Part shown: piece by piece, positions 45,312 to 57,940 of the stretch | Position numbering within the stretch: the stretch's first letter is position 1 | Layout of the letters: every line of letters starts with the position of its first letter | Assembly: GCA_028532985.1 (NCBI GenBank) | Contig: JANCIK010000013.1 | Coordinates: 1,240,001-1,304,000 of the forward strand | Direction: 5' to 3' | From: Stropharia rugosoannulata | Taxonomy: Eukaryota; Basidiomycota; Agaricomycetes; Agaricales; Strophariaceae | DNA length: 64,000 nucleotides | Notes under the pieces: model-generated | The model's input: only the letters and a program-made list of their open reading frames with translations | Database searches by the model: none | Told to the model about the DNA's origin: nothing | Program-made: the position numbers and the translations under genes

Positions 45312-47218
45312 TTAGACGCTTGCTGTGCCCTTACCACCTCCACCGTTCCGTTGAGCAACCTCTTCAATTACGGCCTTTACAAGTCCAACGTCTGCCTTCT
45401 CGACATCGATGACACGCTTCTCGCGGTCCAGTAGTCCAACAAACTCCTTCGGAAGGACATCACGGTCGAAATTGAAGCTCGGTGATTTTTGCAGCGCCCG
45501 CGAAACAGCCTCAGAGAACTTGGCAGGGTGAGCTGTCGACAGGACGATTTGGTAGGTATTTGAAGAGCTATAACATGCCCACCAATTAGTATACAGGCCA
45601 TCAGGAAGCAAGCTTTAGAAACCCACTTCTGTTTAGCGACAATGCGAGCCGCAGCAAGGCCAACAGCTGTATGAGGGTCTGCAACATATGGCGAGTCGCG
45701 TTCAAAGTACGATGTGATGGTCCCAAGCGTCTGCAATTCCTCACGTCAAAGATTATTTAGAGATGGTGGGTGACTTTTGACTCACCTGCTTGTCGGATAT
45801 CCTTTCGGCAAGGAATTCCGAACGCGCAGATTCTAATACGGCAACGGGTACTTCGACGCGCCCATCCGTTTTCATCTTACTCATCCAATCATTCAAGGTT
45901 GCACAGGCAGCGCGTCGTTTCTCCTCCTCGCTAGCCCCTGCGGCATTTTGGAACGCAAGGTACCATAGGAGTCGCTCGAAATTACTTGAGATGAGAATAT
46001 CCATTGCAGGACTTAGCGTCTCCTTCACCCCACTCGAATCCGTTGCTTGCTTGCCATCAGAGGCGCCAGCAACAGGCTCTGTCGCGCCCCTTCCAGAACC
46101 AACGGTCGAGTCAACTTTTTCATATTTACCACTTGCCCAAAAGCGCGCCAGAATATCGTTTGCGTTGGTTGCGACAACCAGTTTACCGATGGGGAGCCCC
46201 ATGCGTTTGGCATAGAAACCTGCAAGAATGTCTCCAAAGTTGCCTGTGGGCACGACGTATTGCAACTCTGCGCCTGCGGGAAGCTGGGCCTGGACATGGA
46301 AATAGGAGAGGAAGTAGTATACAGTCTGTGCGAGGATGCGGGCCCAGTTGATAGAGTTCACGGCTCCGAGACGGTGCTTTGCGTTGAACTCCTTATCTGC
46401 GAAGAGCGTCTTGACGATATCCTATGCGAACGGAAAGGGTGGTCAGGGTTCGGCTGAAAGCTTGGAAGGGAGTTAGGTACCTGGCAGTCGTCAAATGTGC
46501 CCTTAACAGCGACGTTGTGGACATTCTTGTCCGTAACGGTGGTCATCTGCGCTTCTTGGATAGGCGAAACACGACCTTTGGGATGGAGGATGAAAATGGA
46601 GATATTGGCCTTGTTGCGCAAGCCATAGATGGCGGCGCTATAATTTCATAGATAAATCAGTGATGAGTGCAGTCGACTTCGGAGATTTAATCACCTTCCT
46701 GTGTCTCCACTTGTTGCACCAACGACCGTCAGCTTTTCTTGCTGTTCCCCTGGTGCCTTTCGCGCGTTGCGTCGAAGCAAGAAAAACTCGAATAGGTTGC
46801 CCAAAAGCTGCAGTGCGACATCCTTGAAAGCGAAAGTCGGCCCATGGAACAGCTCCAGGATGAAAGTTTTGTCATCAAGCTTTTCGACGGGCGTGATATC
46901 TGGGTGGCGGAACGTTGCGTACGATTTCTCGACGAGCGTTCGCAGTTCCTGTGTAGAGATCTCCTCCGGCGAAATGTAGAGGGATAAAACGGCAACAGAG
47001 AGATCGATGAAGGAGTAATTGCGCCACTTCGTACGCCAGTCCTCAGGTAGCGAAGGGATGGATTCCGGGATATATAGACCACCGTTAGGGGCGAGACCGG
47101 CTAGGACAGTCTGTGGAGGAAGTTCCGTTACAGATGTGCATACAATACATGGTCATATGGAATTGACCTCTTCGAAGGATAACCTCTCCTCTCCGCCTCT
47201 AGTCGAAAAATACTTCAT
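45312..47218 (-). CDS. THR4: Threonine synthase
   Basis: Six exons, 47168-47218, 46695-47110, 46481-46637, 45786-46421, 45627-45730 and 45312-45567, total 1,620 nt, 539 aa, usual length for fungal enzymes. Start MKYFSTRGGEERLSFEE. Motifs: VLAGLAPNGGLYIPE, HGPTFAFKDVALQLLGN (PLP-binding Lys in FKD), VVGATSGDTGSAAIYGLR (phosphate loop), FILHPKGRVSPIQEAQM, NSINWARILAQTVYY, VVPTGNFGDILAG, KLVVATNANDIL, SSNFERLLW. It converts O-phosphohomoserine to threonine with pyridoxal phosphate in the cytosol. Two Gcn4-like strings, TGACTCC (about 47269) and CGACTCA (about 47369), lie 50-150 bp upstream, each one base from TGASTCA, so general amino-acid control is possible. Confidence 0.96.
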
Positions 47219-49962
47219 GGACGATAGATGTGATAGCGGTGGTGGACAGCAAAAATTGTGGCTATTTCTGACTCCTCCGGCAAGATGATCTACGGAATTT
47301 ACCATCGCTCTCCGAATTAAATACCCCGATAAAGCCGAACGGCCCGGCTTTATCCACTTACTTGTCTCGACTCAGTCTCGACTTCCAACCATACTTCCTA
47401 GGAGCGTCTCTTTTAGCTTGCTTATGGCCTTTTAGCATGGGAGGAGCATGAACTTGCAACGGTTAAACAGAGGACTGATAATCAAAATTCACACTGAATA
47501 AACTCCACCAGTGGCCAACCGGGGGTTTTATCCGAGCAATATCCGAGTGGCAAAACTTTGGCAAAACTAGAAGCACAAGCACTGTAAATGTAGAGCGGTA
47601 TGCGCAGAAGAAAAAACTCTGACAACTAAAGGGTATAGACTCGCCAACCATGGGGGTGAATCAACGGTAAATGATAAATTATCATGATTTTTACTTGAAG
47701 GATATCCACAAGAACTTACGCATAATGGGTCAACATCGATTTCTGGCTTTAATCGCGAGGACATTCCGATCCAATCGTCCATGGCAACTATGTAGATTGT
47801 ACTAACCACATTTGTTCTGTTTTACTCATACTAATAGGCATGCGCGAATACCGTTCCGAAAGTTGATGAAACCGTCAGCTCTTAGTTGATCGGTGCATTA
47901 AAAAATATGCTATCTTACAATTTACTGGAGATCTACTTAGTCCATTCCAAGTCCATTCACTGGCCGGGAGTGTCTGTAAGTATCGTAATCACAGTTAGAT
48001 AATATCCTGTGGAGTCTGTTGCAAATTAACTACTGTACCGTGCATGTTGTTGCCCCAGACTATCAAGTCCTTGAACGGAGAAAAAGAGGCCATTAAAGAG
48101 CTATAGTCACGGTAGATTAAATCTACAACGGACTATACTATAGAACCGTCTAGCTTATATATTTTATCCAACGAGGCGGCAAGTGCGCGAATTTTAAATG
48201 TCAACGCACTTCAAGGCAAGTTACGGAACAAAAGCGCAACAAGATTCATAATTTGGAGGGCGAACTGCTGTACATTGTCTCATAAGTATATGCCAGTGTA
48301 TATGTCGAAACGACGAAGTCATTGCCGACGTTGGCATGTGGAACTCCCGGAACGCACGCTCAAGCCGTGTCCCAAAATGGAATGCGCCATTCCCTTTTCG
48401 GACTACTCTATGTCACCATCACATCAGCCAAACATCAGGAGTATTTTGCCGAACTTCAATACATGATAGTGCACCGAGCAGAGCATTTGTTTCCCCCTGT
48501 AAATGGAACTCTTCACCAGTTGAATTACCCAGTGTGAGTACTGATAGTGATGGAAAATGCCTCGTTGCAAGAATTTTGACAGTTAGACAATGGAAAAAAA
48601 TCTTTGTTATCAACTAGCACGACCCCCAGCTTTACACGCTAAGAAAAAATATCCACGTAAATTACAGCCGTATGACAGTCCTCCCTATCTGCTCGATAAA
48701 GCCCTCAGGCCCCATAACTGCTCCTTCAATTTTAATCATAGATACTGACAAGCCGAACAATTAGGACTCACCGTGAAGGAATTTCGAGCCCGTGGTAAAC
48801 GACACACGGATCACAGTCAGATAGAAAACTTACCGCCGCCGAGCTGTCCGTTTATCCATTTCCACTGCCATTGCTATGCTCCTGCCTGACGTGTGTCTGA
48901 TACATGATTTTCGATCCGGTCCCTCTTGCCTGCTATGTACTAAGCATTCTCAGCGACGTGGTTGGGTATGTAGTATGTTATCTGTTTCATACTTTTTCCT
49001 CCGGGCTGGATAGTACATATGTGCAACATCCATTAATTTTCATTTTATTGAGGCCTACTCGCATCGCCCGTGGAGAGGAAATAATTAGGCTTATTATCCG
49101 TGCTTCGCAAGAATGGTAGCTAAAAGATGGCTTCTGAGCTACAGGACTTTCCTATGAATCGGCAGGCCTGTGGAGAGTGTCATAAGTCATACATTCCATG
49201 TGTTGAACGGAGTGACAAAAAAGGCTTAATGACATGAAGACAAAAGAGAGTGCCACCATACACGTTGCATAGATTGACATACGGGATCAGTATTAAGTAC
49301 TGTGGTGATGTCATTCAAAGAAAGGGAATCCCATATACAAACACAAGGCATAGAGAAAAAGAATCAATGATGACGATGATAGAACGGCTGGGAAACTTCA
49401 GAAACGAAAGGCGCTTTGTCAGTCGGATTGCAGGACGGAGATAGGCTGAAATGACGGCCTGCGAGGCTCCGCGTTGTTTAGCTTATTGAATTCAGAAAGC
49501 GGGTAAAATTGAGCCGATAATATTATTTTACAATACCCATTTATAGCGATGAAGTAGTTAGTAACTACTGAAGGAGCAGTGTAATAGAGAGCAGTAGGCG
49601 TAACGGTCTAGGTAGGCAGCTATGATAGATAAAGTACAATGTGTGAATTTTGTGTTTGCCTGGGTCAGGCCCGGGCAATCAATGGGGGAGAAAGAACGAT
49701 AAAGAGACGAGAAGCAATGCGAGAAAGAGCGAGGAACGAACGAAATGAGTGTGAGTGACGGGTTGGACAGTCATAAAGCAAAGCAGACATGAATCAGAGA
49801 AACAAAAATACGGAGTGAAAATGAAGCTTGAAGGGCGGAAGGATGCAATGAATGTACGATGCAATGCAATGAGTTCGGTGCAATGTGTATGATGCAATGT
49901 GAGAGGCCCCAAAAATTACACACCCGATATGACGGGCATGAGACGAGATACAGTTCAGGCAA
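47219..49962. other. 2.7-kb gene-free stretch
   Basis: Runs from the threonine synthase promoter to the 3' end of the 756-aa gene. No coding sequence supported. The last ~250 bp has a decayed GATGCAATG repeat (49845-49900: GATGCAATGAATG, GATGCAATGCAATGAG, GTGCAATG, GATGCAATG) in what would be the 3' UTR of the next gene. Confidence 0.4.
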
Positions 49963-52382
49963 TTATGAGAACTGTTTTAATTTGTCGAGCGTGTCCTCCG
50001 TCTTCGGCGATTTCTCGAGTACCTGAGCGATAGACGGCGGACGGCTGCGTTTGATTGATGAGTATGAACTGCTGGCGGCGGTCGACGATGAGGCCAAGGA
50101 AGACACTGAGACACGATTTGATGCCTGTGTCATGCGGCGCTCCTCCTGGTACTCGGGGGTCTGCCTGGGCGGGCGGAGGGACGGCGCATTCCCCTCGGGG
50201 ATAGCAGAGAGCGAACTCATCGTGATGCTAGGACTAGGAGGCAGTAGCGACGATGTGGACGAAGACGGGGATATGGAAGTCGAAATGCGCTTCGCTGTGG
50301 GCGTCGCGGAGGAAGGCACATCAGGGAGCGCCTTGTCCGGGGGGCTGCCGGACGGGGGTAGGCCTGAGCGCAACATGGAGCCCCTCCGTGAGGGGAGTTG
50401 TGAATCACCCACATAAGTGCGCCTCGTCTTCTTATTTCGATTGAAGATTGAGGATGCAAGAGACTCGGTGCCTGATCCACCCGACCCGCGAATCGACTCT
50501 GCGCCTGAGGTAGCATACGATTCGGCGCCCGAGTCGCTGTGATAGTTCAGCCTATGCGGTATCGCCGAGCGACTGCTTCTGTAGGTATCGTGATCGGAGT
50601 CAGCGCCACTGCCTGCACTGGCGGCAAATCGCGTTTTGGATAGAATGCTCGAAGGAATGGGCCTGATTTGCTGCTGCGCAGGATTGCCGTTGATTATGTG
50701 AACGAGCCCATGAATTGTCTTCTCTTGCTTCACTGCCTCCGCTTCCAAAGAGGCTATCTTTTTCTCTAGAACAGCTTGCGCTTCGAGTGTCTTCAGGGTG
50801 AAGTCTGAGAGTTCTGAGTACTGAGCATCGCGCTCTTTAAGCGCACTTCTGAGCTCCTCCGCAGAGGCTGTCTCAAGATCGAATCCTTCTCGTTGGGAGG
50901 GTGAAGGCACGATAGGAGGTGGCACCACTGGCTTTGGGGTGGCGCGGACACGCAGAATGGAGGTAGGAGAACCTACAGCTGCGCTTATTGTATGCGCCCT
51001 TGGGCGGACTGAGCCTTCTCGGGATGATATTGATGTTATAGAGTCGTCCTTGGGGTGTCGCGTGATTGGGGAAGGCGTCGGCTCTACACCAGGGAACGTT
51101 GGGGTTGTCGGAGTCGGTGGAAGGGGTAAGGGAATCGACGGCGGTCGAGTTAGCGAGGGCGAAGGCGGCCCCTTTGCCCGGGATCGCACTGAAGGTGTAT
51201 CCTCAGAGGTGATATGCGAGCCGACGGCCACAGTGGTGCGGCGCTTTAGTGATGGGGGGATGCCTTTCTCTAGGTCGTTGGCTGATGGCCGAGGAGAATC
51301 CCTGGCGCTAGATGGCAAGCGTAACGAAGAATCCCCAGACTGTCTTTCAGGACTTTTGCGGTCAGGAGACTTCAAGCCCGGGCTGGGCATCTGGACACTC
51401 GAATTGCTAGGAGTTTGGCGATGGCGCATGGCGGCTACCATGGCAGAAGCCGGTGTTTGGCCTCGTCGATATGCCAGTGATTCATGGACCTGATTGTCGC
51501 TCACGGGAGACGGCGAGCTGGATACAGGCGTCGTTGCTGATTCAGCTGCAGCACGCGCTGCCTTTTCCCGAGCTGCGCGTTCAGATCGCGCCACAAGGTC
51601 CGCAGGGCGAACAAAAAGGTCATGGTACTCCTCGAGGTTATCTGACAAAGAGACAGTTATAATTGGCCGCTCTGTTGCAGGACGGGGAGTTGTGGAGCGG
51701 GACTTTGTGCCACTTGAGGAAGTTGATTCCAAAGATGATGGTCGTGTGCCCTCAGGGTGCAGAGACACCGCGGGCTTTGGCTGCGAGACGACAGCTTTTG
51801 GTGATCGGGTATGCGAGAAGTGCGCGGCGAACTTTGAAGTTAAAGAATGATGAGTTGAGAGAGCAGGAAGCGGAGGTGGTTGAACGCTAATAACGGGTTC
51901 AGAAGGCCTCCTGCGATAGTTTCGTCAGTACGAGAGATTCTCCGGGAGTACGAGGGAAAAGATGTGACGGTGCCAGGTTAGCCATCAGTTTGAGGAGGCA
52001 ACAATCTCCGGACCGCCCATATTCCAAAAAGGAAGTTGGAAATGGACAAAAAGACACACCTGTCCGTGCTAGGCTCCCTGTTGACATGGGACAGTTCACC
52101 GACTTCAGATGAATAGCGCCCATTTCCCGACATCGCATACGGGCTCGACGTCGCCGACTGGTTGGATTTTTTCCGCGAGCGTCTGAACAGGGGGATGCGT
52201 GTAATCTTTTTCTTCGTCCCCTCATCGCCGCTCGTGTAAGGCGCCGCTGAGCTCGCTACGCCAGCTGTTGATGATGAAAGGTCCGTCTGCGAATGACGCG
52301 CATAGCTCGAAGGCGCTACGCCACGAATAAAATCCGACGTTTTGGCGCGAAAACCGCGAGAGGGAGACGCGGAAAGAGACAT
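49963..52382 (-). CDS. 756-aa Ser/Pro-rich protein with one coiled coil, unknown function
   Basis: Exons 52060-52382 and 49963-51910 (323+1948 = 2,271 nt) with a 149-nt intron, longer than others here. Start MSLSASPSRGFRAKTSDFIR. Most of the protein is low-complexity Ser/Pro/Arg. Recognisable parts are LSDNLEEYHDLFVRPADLV with an Ala/Arg-rich helix after it (about residue 195-230), and a clear coiled coil at about 450-520 (LRSALKERDAQYSELSDF, EKKIASLEAEAVKQEKTI). The C-terminus ends EDTLDKLKQFS. Many SP and RSxS sites suggest a phosphorylated cytoskeletal or polarity factor, but that is inference. It is divergent from the 1509-aa gene across a 5.5-kb gap. Confidence 0.8.
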
Positions 52383-55300
52383 GGCTAATCCCCCGGTCTG
52401 GAGCGTCGTCGAGTGGTAGTGAGGGGGGTGATATGAGGCGCGTCCGTCAGTTAAGAGGTCGCCGATCGAAAGGAAGAAGGATGAAGGCCGTGGGCTTATA
52501 AGACAGCACTACAGTTTTCCAGGCTGCCCCTCGTTGCCGTAAAAGCTCCCAGCGACAATAAGCTACGCGCGTCACGAGAACGCAAGTTGGTGGAAAGGAG
52601 GAGGCTTCGTGAGGAACTAGAGGCTGAAAAACGTGTCCGTCTCACAGTCAGCAACCTTGTTTTTATAAACAGATCTCCTAGTCTCTTTTCTAGATAAGCG
52701 AGCTACTGCCCTGCATGCGCAACATTCATTACGGCCTTGCCGAACCAAATCGCTGTTCCTTAGAAATCCGTCGCAGAATGTTGATTAAATGAAGCAAGTA
52801 CCTTTGACATCGCTGGCGGCGATTCGTTCTCGTATACGTTTTTATCTGTTGCTCACTGGAAGATTGGGAGCCATCTCATGCTCGGAGGGAAATGAACGGA
52901 GCCAATCCGTTGGGTTTCACCTTCCAATCCCTGCCAATAACCTTCCCCGTTATGGGCAAGGTCGACATGTTCTTTTCCACGGCACTTTCTCTGCTATTAA
53001 TATAAATTGACGGCACACTTTCACTTGATTTCTCTTTTTCTTTCATCCCCGAAGAACCAAACAGCCGAAAATTAATCATTTGCTGGCGAGCGCATCGGTC
53101 TCAAGTAAACAAAAATGCAGACAAAAATTACCCACTTGCTCCAGTTCTTCTCGACTTCTTGACTCTGCATATCAGACGCAATAACGCGCCCCCGGCCTTC
53201 TCGAACAGAGAAACAGAAGTCCTTGGTGCGCAGACCAGCCACTGAGGATCACTGCGGATTGCACAGTACGGTGAGTTATACCAGTGAACATCGTAGTGGG
53301 CTGACTACAGTGTAGTAGAAGCTGTTTTAGCAAAGAGGTTCGTTTCATTGCGTCCTCAGACGTACTCTTAGTAACGTACTTCATGTTTATTTCCGACCAG
53401 GGGTTGATCGGGCCGAGGTGTAATTCCATATGTTTTCGGCGCCTGCGATCCACAGCTGGAGGTTTAGTGTACTTATCCGTTTGTTATCCGTGTGCGAAAA
53501 ACACACATGCATCTGTAATATACGCCCACTACACTAGTCTAAGAAGCCCATGCTGGTAGCTATTCCGCAATCAATAATTGCACTTAATGTGGCTTCAAAC
53601 TGATATATGTTGGGCAAAGTGAAAGTGTTCACATTTCCGGTTACAGCAGAGTTTCAGGTTGAATTTGAAGACTGCAGCTAGTCCTTAAATAACCACGGTG
53701 GTCGTCTGATCAAGGAGTGTGTTTGTGCGTTCTTTGTGACATATACTGGAGCTAGTTAGCTGGGCTTACTTCTTAATGGAAGAGCCGCGGTTCTGTAAGT
53801 TCAGCATCGGCACTGTTGACCAGAAGTAGTTCTAAGCAACCGGCATTTGCAACCACAACGTTAGGGCACTGTGCCCATGATAGACCTGCGCTATGGCTCA
53901 CGTTGATTCAGTGAATCTTCTTCGTCTACTAATTTCCCCTTATGTCGTAGAGTTTTCCTTCTTCCTGTTGAGGCATTTGAGAGCCTCGAATGCCCTGACC
54001 TGTTCTTAATCCAGTCACTGTTCACTTGCAAGCTTATTTTACTGACTCATTATCTCACTCCATGAATAGAACAGGCTAGAAACGCTATGATTATAACAGA
54101 GCAATGTATTTCAAGATACACATTTAAATACTACGCAGGTGACCCTTTACTACGAATAAATTAATACTCCTAATTTATCGCTTTGAATGGATTTTGTCAA
54201 AAGTGAGGCATGATGGCTTGATTTTAGAGGTGCGGAGCTTGGGCCAACAAATATATCACTTCGTGTAGTGGCTTACCCTGTACTATCTACTATGCTTGGT
54301 GAGCTATTTAGACAACCAAATGCCCGGGAATCACGCGGTCCCATTTTTGTATCGTTTCGACAGTCACTCGTGTCTAGTTTGTCAGACAAAATGTTTGCAT
54401 ATCCCGATAGGAAATGTATACAACGAGCACGGCAAATTCATCCTCAGGAGTGGTCAATCCGGCGACTATGGACTTGGTATTGGTCTTACACTGTATTACA
54501 CGACATGTATAGAAAGTAAATGGTTTCTCCATCTGTCGATGCTTCCCTCGTTGCTCTCACGATGACAAATTTCTCCGATCAGCCAAATCACTGAACTGCC
54601 ATCCGTTGAGGTTGCCTAGAACATAAGGCAAGATGTGCCTCAAAAGAGAGTAATTTCTCATGTCACAACTTCTAACCGTGGAAACCTTTTAATATCCAAG
54701 AATTTTTGAGACGGGGTCGACCGGCGGATTCGTGCACCCGTGAAGACGTATGCTTCGCAGAGGTTTTGTGCACTTTAAAAACTTAGTATTTAATGATCAG
54801 CTATGGTACTACTAAGCCTGAAGTAGTAGAACTCTGAGTCTTACTAACTGCTTGTCCCTGGCTCTGCTGCTTCGTAAAATTGTATCTGGCTCTTATCTTG
54901 TCCGTTTCACTTGTACGAAAAAGAATATTAAATGTGAGAATTGTAATCATAACACTGCCTACCTGCAGTGGAGATACAGCGACGCGTTTCAATGACACAA
55001 CCGATATATGCGTGGCGCAAGGGTAATGCAATTTTATCGGCCGTATGAGGGTGTGGCACCCCATTGCCGTATTTCTGTGATTCGGTCTTACTATTTAAGT
55101 GGTAGAAGTCGCGAGGGTGGCTCTGTCTTGCTTCTCAGGGCATACAGATAAGCCGCCTGTGAGTGATATTTGTGTTAATTAGCTGGCAGTCGATGCGTAA
55201 GTTATGTTTATCATGATTCTGTCGGCGTCTACTTTTTAATCTAATCGGACCGGATGAGCCATAACAATAACAAAGTACGCCTATATTTTTGCTGAGTATC

Positions 55301-57940
55301 CGCTGACGTACTAGCTCTCCATGTGCTTTATTGTGTTGGGGTACACAGGCTGTGTTCTGGAAAGACCGGAGTTCCAGATTTTTTTGGGCAGAAGCACAGA
55401 GGGGTCTATACCTCAAGGCCTCATGGTGATACTAACAAGACATTATAATACAAGGCCTGTATCAAATTTGTCAAAAATACTTATTTTATGAGCGCGACCA
55501 GAGTCTGCAGGTAATATGTACCTCAACAAATATTCCTGATGTTGAATCAAGTACTCCCATGTTAGCCCCCCGGGCCTGGCTCATGCGAATCAGCTTATGT
55601 GAGCCGCGCTCATGATGCAAAAGTCTAGAGAATGAAGAGATTTGTACATACGATTCATTAAAGTCTATAAATCATGTGTGGTACCAACTGAGGGGGTGCC
55701 AAGTCGGTGTGCGCGAACTAGTCCCGCAAATTTAAATGTGTCTGTTGGCACTGTGTACATTATGAAGTGACACTCCGTCGTCAACTTGGGCTATTCATTT
55801 TACCTGCAGTGTGGATGAAACACGACGTAGTGAAAGCGTTGGTAAGTACATCAGAAGTTAAACATTCTGACGGTTGGCTAGCGAATTGTATTATTGTAGG
55901 CATATTTAAAGTTACCGACGCTCGTCTAGCGCGCTTTCCATAAAAGGGTCTATGGGATACACGAGGTTCGCGCCTCTTTCCTTAACGGGAAACCGCCGTG
56001 TAACGGTGATGACGTCCCGAAGCTTGTCAGCAAAGTTATGAAAGAACAGCATCTTCGCATCGGACCTCGGTGAACTAGCTCAAAAGCTCCTAACTACCAT
56101 TCACTACCCCAAAACCCATAAACTTCCACAAGCTGCAAATTTTGCGTAACGTCTACAGATTAGCCTGGTCGAGTCACGACTCACTCCTGCTTAGTGCTTG
56201 AGCTGCGAGCATCTCTCTTTTTCAGGTTTTAGACAGTCAATCAACTACTAGTCGAGTCTCGAGACCCGGGGGTGCATAAATGTCTTCAAGAGCAACATGT
56301 ATATTTACTTGGGCAATTTGGAAACCGTGTTGACTTTTGTACCTCGGTCAAATAATTGACCATGCTTCGCTCCACGTGCAGCTATGTCCGCAGTTTGCTG
56401 AGAGATTGAGAATACCCGGAAGAATAGTTAGTGCGCAAACGGGGCGTGATTATACCTTCGGATTGTTGTGTTCCGATGGTGTGTCGGAATCCCCATGGGC
56501 TGTTTGAACATTGGTTTCTATTTTTAGTGCAAAACTTTCGACTTGATTTTCCCCCCAGCCCAAAAACTGGAAATTGCATACATACATATGTCGTGTATCA
56601 TGGGGCTGACGCGGGGGAGGTGAGATAAATGTCAGAGCCCAAAACAAATCCCAACTCACTGTATGTTTAGCACACAAAAAAACATGCTGTTACATACATA
56701 GAGTTGTTCAGTGCCAGGTCTGCACCCTGGGCGCGATGATATAGCTTGACACTACAAGCTGTGATACCGTAGCGGCTGTGAAGTGCTCTGTGGCATTTGA
56801 AGCATTAGAAGTATTATATAGACCATAGTCCTACAAGCTTACTTACTGGGTTGCCGCGTGCGTCCTGAATGGACGTCACAGTTGGCATGTCCATGCCGCT
56901 TTCCTTAATATACTGGTTGCTCAGGCCTAAAGGCAGCTTTCTTCCTTTTCTTGTAGCTCTTGAGATGGGGCTCAAAAGGGGAATAAAGGGTATGCGCAGA
57001 CCCTAGGCAGAGATCACTGATTTGATCAGCTACGAGCAGCTACCTAATGTTGTGTTTATGTAAGAGTACTAACATACTGTGAATACATACATTGTCGGTC
57101 GTTCACTTGCAAAGCGTAGCGCTTGGGCAATGGGATTATGCCCATGCCGAAGGTGTGCCAGACTTGCCGGCCGGAGTAAACAACTCCGGAAGTAAATACC
57201 ACGTGAAGTTTAGCAGTCCGAGAAACTCCGCAATCTGTGTTCCCTGCCTTTCGCTGCTCAGGAATCAATAGCACTTTCGAGAAGCCTCTTGCTCATAACC
57301 ACCATTTTGCTCTGTTTTTCTTCGAATATTCAACGTCATATGTAGGGAGACCGCTCCAGCCCTGCCTCAGGGCCAAACTTATCAGGAGAAAGCGAAACGC
57401 CCCAGCCGAAACAGTGTCAAGCCCACCCGACCGTCGCCAATCAATACGGACCTTGATAATGATGATCGGTATTCAAAGCAGAGGAGCGGTCTCAGCAAGA
57501 CCTCCTCAGGCCTCAGGCTTTCTTGACTTCGCAGTCCGCTCATAGGGAAAGGCTGTCAGTATAAGAACAATTCTTCCCGCGTCTAATGTTACTGTAAAGG
57601 TAAGATTATCTTCGGCTTTACAGCTCAATCATAATTTGACGGTGGTAAACTTAGCTTGTATCAGCACAGTTGCTGCACAGCCTGCCGAGGTGTCCACTGG
57701 TCCCAACATGTCTCCCACCGCCACACTGCCCTGATTGCATCCACCGTGCCGTCTTGCCGGGCTCAGATAAGATGCAGTCCAGTCAATAAACTTGTCATAC
57801 ACCAACAAACACAAGTCTGATTGATCCAGTTTCGTTGCCATCCATGTCATCCTGCCATCCCGGCCTGCTTTACTGGTTGTAGTAAAAGCGACACTTCTAG
57901 CGTCTTTTGCAGTTGAGCGACGCTTTATAGGGCGTTCGAC
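52383..57940. other. 5.5-kb gene-poor region between two divergent genes
   Basis: No reading frame here has coding character, no tRNA or repeat family was recognised, and no transposon ends were found. It is the longest unexplained stretch of the window and forms the shared upstream DNA of the 756-aa and 1509-aa genes. Confidence 0.45.

Noticed and set aside
50939..51493. 184-codon plus-strand frame
   Set aside because: Complement of the Ser/Pro-rich 756-aa gene; Gly/Arg-rich text is the usual shadow of Pro/Ser codons.
54268..54565. Plus-strand frames of 83-89 codons in the gene desert
   Set aside because: No motif, no intron structure, and overlapping frames of similar length, as expected by chance.
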